From Christensenella sp964592155 (GTDB taxonomy: Bacteria > Bacillota > Clostridia > Christensenellales > Christensenellaceae), in contig CAZQDA010000053.1 of NCBI GenBank assembly GCA_964592155.1, positions 1 to 19,819 on the forward strand: DNA of 19,819 nt. The letters run 5' to 3'. Positions 14,926 to 19,819 of the stretch are shown in pieces (within the stretch, counting starts at the first letter, position 1; each line of letters opens with the position of its first letter). A program made the translations under genes and the position numbers. The notes below the pieces were generated by a model. That model saw only the letters and a program-made list of their open reading frames with translations, was not told where the DNA came from and made no database searches.

Positions 14926-15894
14926 ATGAAAAAGAGAATTGGTGTTTTAACAAGCGGCGGAGATACGCCGGGCATGAACGCGGGAATCCGCAGTGTGGTG
15001 ATGGCCGCGGATGCGGCGGGCTTTTCCGTGATGGGAATTACGAAAGGGTATGCGGGCCTGATTGAAGGGCGCGTTGACCGGATCAAAACAGAGGACGTGG
15101 ATGGCATTGTCGAAAAGGGCGGAACCATCCTGAAAACTGCGCGTTGCGAGGAATTCAAAACGCCGGAGGGGCAGCAAAAAGCATTGCAGGTAATCAAAGC
15201 GTTTGATATTTCAGGCGTGGTGGTCATCGGCGGAGATGGTTCTTTTGCGGGCGCGAAAGTGCTTTCGCATCTGGGCGTTCCTACCATCGGCATTCCGGGA
15301 ACGATTGACAACGACCTTGCCTATACGGATTTTACAATCGGTTTTGATACGACGGTGAATGGCGTAATTGACGAAATGTCGAGAATCCGCGACACGATGA
15401 AATCCCACGAGCGTGTGGGCGTCATCGAGGTAATGGGAAACAAGTGCGGCGATATCGCGCTTTATGCGGGCATCGCGGGCGGCGCGGAGCACATTATCAT
15501 TCCGGAAGTGGAATTTGATATTGACTACATCTGCGACCAGATTCTGGGCAGCAGGATCAAAGGCAAGATGACGAGCCTTGTGCTGATTGCGGAGGGCGCA
15601 GGCAAGGGCGAAGCGGTTGCCAACTACATGCGGGCAAAAGCAAAGCTCGATGCAAAGGCAATTGTGCTGGGATATATCCAGCGTGGCGGCGCGCCGACAG
15701 CGGCGGACAGAATGCGCGCGACGAGCATGGGCGTGCGGGCCGTACAGCTTTTGGAAAAAGGCATTGGTAATAGGGTCGTGGGGATGCGCGACAATAAAAT
15801 TATCGATGAGGACATTGACGAGGCGCTGTCCAAAGAAATGGTGTTCCGTCAGGATCTCTATGACGAATTCAAGATTATGTCTGAAAATCACTAA
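14926..15894 (+). CDS. pfkA: ATP-dependent 6-phosphofructokinase
   Basis: 322-aa glycolytic enzyme phosphorylating fructose-6-phosphate to the 1,6-bisphosphate. The P-site opens with VLTSGGDTPGMNAGIR (residues 8-22). IGGDGSFAGA (101-110) carries Gly105 where PPi-dependent enzymes have Asp, and PGTIDND (124-130) has Gly where they have Lys, so ATP is the expected donor; Asp128 is the catalytic base. MGNKCGDIALYAGIAGGAE and GYIQRGGAPTAADR are further PFK signatures. Length is that of the short bacterial homotetrameric type. GGTGG lies 7 nt before the ATG. The dnaE-pfkA pair is a conserved Firmicute arrangement. Confidence 0.97.
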   Translation: MKKRIGVLTSGGDTPGMNAGIRSVVMAADAAGFSVMGITKGYAGLIEGRVDRIKTEDVDGIVEKGGTILKTARCEEFKTPEGQQKALQVIKAFDISGVVVIGGDGSFAGAKVLSHLGVPTIGIPGTIDNDLAYTDFTIGFDTTVNGVIDEMSRIRDTMKSHERVGVIEVMGNKCGDIALYAGIAGGAEHIIIPEVEFDIDYICDQILGSRIKGKMTSLVLIAEGAGKGEAVANYMRAKAKLDAKAIVLGYIQRGGAPTAADRMRATSMGVRAVQLLEKGIGNRVVGMRDNKIIDEDIDEALSKEMVFRQDLYDEFKIMSENH

Positions 15895-15913
15895 AAGAGG
15901 ACAGGTTTATGAC

Positions 15914-15946
15914 GGCAAAAAAGGCTTTTTCAAAGCTTTTTTTGCC
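15914..15946. terminator. Hairpin terminator after pfkA
   Basis: GGCAAAAAAGGCTTT (15914-15928) pairs with AAAGCTTTTTTTGCC (15932-15946) over 15 bp, with one G-U pair and a 3-nt loop. The T-run is inside the 3' arm and only TCTTTC follows, so it may be leaky and let the next genes be read from the pfkA promoter; no clear separate promoter was found. Confidence 0.6.
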
Positions 15947-15983
15947 TCTTTCATACTATCCGTAAAAGAAGGGCGTGAATACG

Positions 15984-17030
15984 ATGAACACATTTGCGGT
16001 TCCGCAAAGCGTGAAAATTGGGTGCGGGATACTCTATCCGCGGCTGAAAGAGTGCATAAAGCCTGAGGGCAGAGTAATGCTGATCGTGGATAAGGTGGTA
16101 GACGGGCTATATGGACAGGACGTTTACGCCTGCCTCGAAACCCATTGCAAAGAGGTCAAGCGCGAGTTTGTGCATGCGGGGTCGTTGCGCGAGGCGCTGC
16201 TCATGGCGTATTACATCGTGAACCGTGATTTTGACGCGGTGATCGCAATGGGCGGGGGCAAGGTGCTTGATGTGGGCAAATACGCGTCCTCCATGTCAAA
16301 AAAGCCTTTTATCAGCATCCCGACTTCCATTTCACACGACGGGGTCGCCTCGCCGATTGCCGTGCTAAAATGCGATCACGGCGCGGTGCGCAGCCTCGAC
16401 TGTAAAATTCCGGCACATATCATTATGGATATCGATATCATCAAAAAAGCGCCGCGGAATTTGATTATCGCGGGTCTGGGGGACCTTATTTCCAACATCA
16501 CCGCTCTAAAGGATTGGAATAAGGCTGTGCTTGCGGGCAAGGCAAAGATGGATGATTTTGCCTATATTATTTCCGGAACAGCGGTGCGTGCGGTTTTGGA
16601 ATATACAAATCCTGATCTTGAGAATACGGCGTTTTTAACCCAGCTTGCGGAATCCATCGTTCTTTCGGGGCTTGCGATGAATATCACGGGCAATACGCGT
16701 CCTTCCAGCGGCGCGGAACATCTCTTAAGCCATGCGATCGACGCGATTGGCAAAGGGACGTTTCACGGTTTGCAGGCCGCCATGGCAAGCGTGCTGGTGG
16801 AATACCTTTACGGCGGGGATTATGAATTTATCAGAAATTATTTGCGGCAGTTTGGCATCCCGGCAAGCTTTGAAGATTTGGGACTTTCCTATGACGATTA
16901 TGTACAGGTGATGCGCATGGCCAGAACGACGCGAAAAAACCGGTATACGATACTGGATGAAATATCATATGATGACGAAAATTTGCAGCGGATTTATGAC
17001 GCTGTTTATGGAGGGCAAAATGCGCAGTGA
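15984..17030 (+). CDS. sn-glycerol-1-phosphate dehydrogenase (AraM/EgsA-like)
   Basis: 348-aa member of the iron-containing alcohol dehydrogenase superfamily, G1P dehydrogenase branch, which interconverts dihydroxyacetone phosphate and sn-glycerol-1-phosphate with NAD(P)H. Seen: nucleotide-binding MGGGKVLDVGKYAS (89-102); SIPTSISHDGVASPIA (111-126), diagnostic of this branch; and the metal ligands in LGDLISN (Asp), SGAEHLLSHAID (His) and GTFHGLQAA (His). ATG 15984 is chosen over GTG 15975 because AAGAAGGG (15966-15973) is 10 nt from the former and 1 nt from the latter. In Bacillus the bacterial form AraM lies beside AraL in the ara operon, and here too an AraL-like HAD gene follows with an 11-nt overlap. 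Physiological role in this organism is inferred only. Confidence 0.88.
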   Translation: MNTFAVPQSVKIGCGILYPRLKECIKPEGRVMLIVDKVVDGLYGQDVYACLETHCKEVKREFVHAGSLREALLMAYYIVNRDFDAVIAMGGGKVLDVGKYASSMSKKPFISIPTSISHDGVASPIAVLKCDHGAVRSLDCKIPAHIIMDIDIIKKAPRNLIIAGLGDLISNITALKDWNKAVLAGKAKMDDFAYIISGTAVRAVLEYTNPDLENTAFLTQLAESIVLSGLAMNITGNTRPSSGAEHLLSHAIDAIGKGTFHGLQAAMASVLVEYLYGGDYEFIRNYLRQFGIPASFEDLGLSYDDYVQVMRMARTTRKNRYTILDEISYDDENLQRIYDAVYGGQNAQ

Positions 17031-17856
17031 AGAAAAGCGGGGCAAAATGAACCCGCGGGCGGCGGACTTAAAAGAGATCGAATGTTTTGTACTGGATATG
17101 GATGGAACCATCAACCTGGGTGACAGGCTGATTGACGGGGCAAAGGAATACATCGAACACATGCAAAGGAGCGGCGTTCCTTTTTATTTTTTTACCAACA
17201 ATTCTTCCAAGGCGCCGCTCGACTATGTGAAAAAGCTTGAACGTCTGGGGTTTTCCGGCATGACGCGCGAAAATGTCATGACGTCCGGCGATGTGATGAT
17301 TCATTATTTAAAGACGCACAAGGAAAACCCAAAGGTTTATCTGGCGGGAACGCCGGAGCTTGAAAAGCAGTTTTGCGACGCGGGAATCATGCTTTTGCCT
17401 CCGGATACGGCGCAGGCGGATTTTGCGGTACTGGGTTTTGACACGTCGTTTTGTTTTGAAAAGGCGGATGCCTTGTGCCGGCTGGTCGCAGACGGCGTTC
17501 CGTTTGTCGCCACAAACATTGACCGCGTGTGCCCGCTTGACGGAGGGCGTTTTTTGCCGGACTGCGCGTCCATGGCCTGCCTCGTAACGCACGCGACAGG
17601 CGTGGAGCCCAAATTTGTGGGCAAGCCGTTTGCGGAAACCGTGGAATACATCCTTGCGAAAACAGGTGCGGCAAAGGAAAAAACCGCGATGGTGGGAGAC
17701 CGCCTGTATACGGACATCAAAACTGCCGTGAACGGCGGTATTGTGGGCATTGCGGTGCTTTCCGGTGAAATCAGCTATGACGATATTGTGAATGGAGACG
17801 TTGCGCCGGATTATATTCTGGACAGCGTATATGATATTTATACCGCGATACGGTAA
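17020..17856 (+). CDS. HAD-IIA family phosphatase (NagD/AraL-like)
   Basis: 278-aa sugar-phosphate phosphatase of the HAD-IIA group. Motif I VLDMDGTINLGD has nucleophile Asp26 and Asp28; motif II is FFTNNSSKAP (58-66); motif III Lys lies in KFVGKPFAETVEYIL; motif IV is MVGDRLYTDIKTA. The C2 cap between motifs II and III is typical of NagD, AraL and 4-nitrophenylphosphatase-like enzymes. ATG 17020 is chosen because GGAGG (17010-17014) is 5 nt upstream and the start overlaps the upstream gene's stop; ATG 17047 is the alternative. Earlier in-frame ATGs lie deep in the upstream gene. Likely clears sugar or polyol phosphates made by its neighbours; the substrate is not evident. Confidence 0.9.
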   Translation: MRSEEKRGKMNPRAADLKEIECFVLDMDGTINLGDRLIDGAKEYIEHMQRSGVPFYFFTNNSSKAPLDYVKKLERLGFSGMTRENVMTSGDVMIHYLKTHKENPKVYLAGTPELEKQFCDAGIMLLPPDTAQADFAVLGFDTSFCFEKADALCRLVADGVPFVATNIDRVCPLDGGRFLPDCASMACLVTHATGVEPKFVGKPFAETVEYILAKTGAAKEKTAMVGDRLYTDIKTAVNGGIVGIAVLSGEISYDDIVNGDVAPDYILDSVYDIYTAIR

Positions 17857-17871
17857 AAAAAGGCAGTCAGG

Positions 17872-17886
17872 CGCGGCTGTGCCGCG
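17872..17886 (+). other. Short GC hairpin before xylulokinase
   Basis: CGCGGC-TGT-GCCGCG forms a 6-bp stem in the 48-bp spacer, ending 4 nt before the xylulokinase ribosome binding site AAGGGAG. It has no T-tract and may tune translation or mRNA processing within the operon. Confidence 0.4.
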
Positions 17887-17904
17887 AGAAAAGGGAGCGT
17901 TTGT

Positions 17905-19407
17905 ATGAAGTATTTGTTGGGAATTGACGTAGGAACAAGCGGCGTGAAGTGCCTTGTAATCGATGAAGAGGGAAAAGTCCTGAAATCCGTCACAAAGTCC
18001 TATCCGCTGCACACGCCAAAACCGACCTGGTCAGAGCAAAACCCCGCGGACTGGTGGCAGGGCACGAGGGAAGCGCTTTTAGAGCTTATGGACGGCATAG
18101 AAAAAGAGCGGATCGCGGCAATGGGGCTTTCCGGACAGATGCACGGGCTGGTGGCGCTCGATCAGGATAATAACGTGATCAGAGATGCGATCTTGTGGAA
18201 TGATCAGCGCACAGACGAGGAGTGCAGTGAAATCATCGATGCGGCGGGCGGGCTTGACGCTTTGGTGGAATGTACCAACAACACGATGGTGACGGGCTTT
18301 ACCGGAAGCAAGCTGCTGTGGGTCAAGAAGAATGAGCCTGAGAATTATGCCAGAATTGCGAAGTTTGTCATGCCTAAGGACTATATTCGCTTTCAGCTTA
18401 CGGAAGAATTGATTACGGATGCGTCGGAAGCGTCCGGCACCGGTCTTTTTGATGTACAGCGGCGCGAATGGGCGCAGGGCTTGATCGGAAAAATCGGCAT
18501 TAGCGATCTGATTTTTCCCAAGGTGGTGGAGTCGGACGAGGTTGCGGGATATGTGAGCGCGCAGGCGGCAGAGCAGACAGGGCTGCCGGAGGGGCTTCCT
18601 GTATACGGCGGCGGCGGGGACGCGGTCATCCAGAACACGGGCATGGGCATCATACGGGAGGGAACGCTGGGTGTTGTCATGGGAACGTCGGGCGTGGTCG
18701 CCACGGCGATGAACACCTTTGGGAAAAATGAAGCGGGCAAGCTGCAATTTTTCTGCAACAACGCGAGCGGAAAATATATGGCGTTTGGCTGCCAGCTTTC
18801 GAGCGCAGGCTCGATGGAGTGGTATAAAAATACGTTTTATGCGGACAGCAAGGACCCTTATGGGCAGATCAACGAGGGGGCGGAAGCGTCCGGCGTGGGA
18901 TCGGGCGGAGTGATCTTCCTGCCCTACCTGACAGGAGAGCGCTGCCCGTATCCGGATCCGAATGCGCGGGGCGTATTTTATGGCATGTCGCTGCTCACAA
19001 ACAAAGGCGATCTTGCGCGCGCCGTCATGGAGGGCGTTACATTCGGTCTTTACCAGATGTATGAATTGATTTTAAAAACCAACAGCAAGCTCACAATCAG
19101 GGAAGTGGTGCTGTCCGGCGGCGGGGCAAACTCCAAGCTGTGGAAACAGATCGTTGCGGATATTTTCAACCTGCCGGTCAAGATTCTCGCCGGAGCTGCG
19201 GAGGGCGGCGCTTATGGCGGCGCGCTTGTCGCGGGCGTGGGCGAAGGAATCTTTGCAAGTCTGGAAGATGCGGAAAAGGTACACAGCGTTAAAGAGGTCG
19301 TTGAACCGATTGCCGAAAATCACAAGATATATCAAAAGATAAAAGTGATTTATGACAAGCTGTATGATGATTTAAAGGATACCTTTAAGCTGTCGGCAGC
19401 CGAATAA
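17905..19407 (+). CDS. xylB: Xylulokinase (FGGY carbohydrate kinase)
   Basis: 500-aa FGGY kinase; phosphorylates D-xylulose to xylulose-5-phosphate, which enters the pentose phosphate pathway. The N-terminal ATPase fold starts YLLGIDVGTSGVKCLVID (residues 3-20). LSGQMHGLVALD (75-86) and ILWNDQRTDEE (96-106) are xylulokinase-like substrate-site motifs (the Met-His pair is typical of XylB). GGGGDAVIQNTG carries catalytic Asp239, GTSGVV the phosphate loop, and VVLSGGGANSKLWKQIVAD the adenosine motif near residue 405. AAGGGAG (17891-17897) is 7 nt from the ATG. Specificity among xylulose and related keto-sugars is inferred from the motifs only. No xylose isomerase or transporter is in the window. 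Confidence 0.92.
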   Translation: MKYLLGIDVGTSGVKCLVIDEEGKVLKSVTKSYPLHTPKPTWSEQNPADWWQGTREALLELMDGIEKERIAAMGLSGQMHGLVALDQDNNVIRDAILWNDQRTDEECSEIIDAAGGLDALVECTNNTMVTGFTGSKLLWVKKNEPENYARIAKFVMPKDYIRFQLTEELITDASEASGTGLFDVQRREWAQGLIGKIGISDLIFPKVVESDEVAGYVSAQAAEQTGLPEGLPVYGGGGDAVIQNTGMGIIREGTLGVVMGTSGVVATAMNTFGKNEAGKLQFFCNNASGKYMAFGCQLSSAGSMEWYKNTFYADSKDPYGQINEGAEASGVGSGGVIFLPYLTGERCPYPDPNARGVFYGMSLLTNKGDLARAVMEGVTFGLYQMYELILKTNSKLTIREVVLSGGGANSKLWKQIVADIFNLPVKILAGAAEGGAYGGALVAGVGEGIFASLEDAEKVHSVKEVVEPIAENHKIYQKIKVIYDKLYDDLKDTFKLSAAE

Positions 19408-19420
19408 AGAATTGTTTTAT

Positions 19421-19433
19421 GCGCCGCAGGCGC
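19421..19433 (+). terminator. Weak hairpin after xylulokinase
   Basis: GCGCC-GCA-GGCGC forms a 5-bp GC stem 13 nt beyond the stop, followed only by GTTTATC. It is a marginal terminator. Confidence 0.35.
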
Positions 19434-19480
19434 GTTTATCGTAACTTGTCAAAAGGTCCCTTACGAACTTTTGTTATCCA

Positions 19481-19501
19481 TTGCATATGCAAGCGCTTTT
19501 T
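19481..19501. promoter_or_regulatory. Palindrome and cre-like element
   Basis: TTGCATATGCAA (19481-19492) is a perfect 12-bp palindrome. It overlaps TGCAAGCGCTTTTT (19488-19501), which matches the catabolite-response consensus TGWAARCGYTWNCW at 12 of 14 positions. No convincing -35/-10 pair is visible around it, so whether it controls the gene at 19574 is open. Confidence 0.35.
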
Positions 19502-19573
19502 CCTGTGTCCCATCGACATTCAGCAAAAGCGGTGCACAAGCAGATCAAATAAAAAGACAAGGAGTGATGAGAA

Positions 19574-19819
19574 ATGAGTTGTTTTTACATTATTGGGCTT
19601 CGGCTAAACCACCGCACCAGCAACGCGGTAAAACTCCAGCAGGCGCTCACGGAATTTGGGTGCAACATCAAGCTGCGGGTGGGGCTGCATGAAACGAGTG
19701 AGGAATATTGCGCAGACGACGGCGTGATCATGCTTCAGGTATGCGGCGACAAAGAAACCGTGGACAAAATGGTGGCAGCCTTCAATCAGGTGGAGGGAGT
19801 TACCGCCAAACTGATGGAT
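19574..19819 (+). CDS. Small TM1266-like (ACT-like) protein, 3' end outside window
   Basis: 82 codons are open up to the window edge with no stop seen. AAGGAG (19559-19564) is 9 nt from the ATG. The start SCFYIIGLRLNHRTSNAVKLQQALTEFG, then IKLRVGLHE and GVIMLQVCGDKETVDKM, matches the layout of the small ACT-like proteins annotated as iron-only hydrogenase system regulators (TM1266 type): an IxGI-like first strand, a helix, a central strand RxG, then VxxGxxxxxxxL. Those proteins are about 80-85 aa, so only the last few residues should be missing. No hydrogenase gene is in view; the assignment rests on my reading of the pattern. Confidence 0.6.
   Translation, partial: MSCFYIIGLRLNHRTSNAVKLQQALTEFGCNIKLRVGLHETSEEYCADDGVIMLQVCGDKETVDKMVAAFNQVEGVTAKLMD

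Noticed and set aside
15975..15983. GTG 15975 as start of the G1P dehydrogenase
   Set aside because: It lies 1 nt from the ribosome binding site; ATG 15984 has 10-nt spacing.

Overview
The window reads as a chromosomal segment of a mid-GC Firmicute of class Clostridia. The evidence is the gene cluster hprK / murB / PHP / rapZ / whiA / HPr-like plus dnaE and pfkA, consensus sigma-A promoters, and strong AAGGAG ribosome binding sites. A Christensenellaceae-like lineage would fit the base composition, but I cannot establish that from sequence alone. The window is not one continuous piece: exactly 100 Ns at 9445-9544 mark a scaffold gap, so left-right continuity and true gap size are unproven.

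Layout: (1) 1-373, + strand: the 3' end of 23S rRNA and a complete 5S rRNA. Then comes about 335 bp without a convincing gene, carrying a 23-bp imperfect repeat. (2) 710-2835, - strand: a TetR regulator and a CrtI-type FAD oxidoreductase, coupled by an ATGA overlap. They have a consensus promoter and an 18-bp palindrome that looks like an autoregulatory operator. (3) 2892-8464, - strand: an operon of Cof-type HAD phosphatase, hprK, murB, PHP hydrolase, rapZ, whiA and a Crh-like HPr, closed by a clear intrinsic terminator. The HPr-like protein has Lys at position 15 and Ser at 46, so it should be a regulatory target of HprK and not a PTS phosphocarrier. The yvcK gene usual between rapZ and whiA is absent. 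(4) 8512-11210, - strand: an accessory locus interrupted by the gap. It encodes a protein with peptidoglycan-binding repeats and a JAMM-like HSHP motif, followed by at least two paralogous membrane-anchored proteins in tandem. Upstream lies an array of six hexamers at 10-11 bp spacing, resembling a Pho-box-type (OmpR/PhoB family) direct-repeat site. (5) 11265-15946, + strand: dnaE and pfkA, each with its own extended -10 promoter. (6) 15984-19407, + strand: an AraM-like glycerol-1-phosphate dehydrogenase, an AraL/NagD-like HAD phosphatase and a xylulokinase. (7) 19574-end: a small TM1266-like (ACT-like) protein cut by the window end.

How it works together: HprK and the Crh-like protein form a carbon-catabolite signalling pair, linked to cell-wall precursor synthesis (MurB), cell-envelope regulation (RapZ), cell-division control (WhiA) and glycolysis (PfkA). 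The dehydrogenase / phosphatase / xylulokinase set resembles the sugar-phosphate and polyol-phosphate end of the Bacillus ara operon. The most unusual part is the locus around the gap with its repeat-array promoter.
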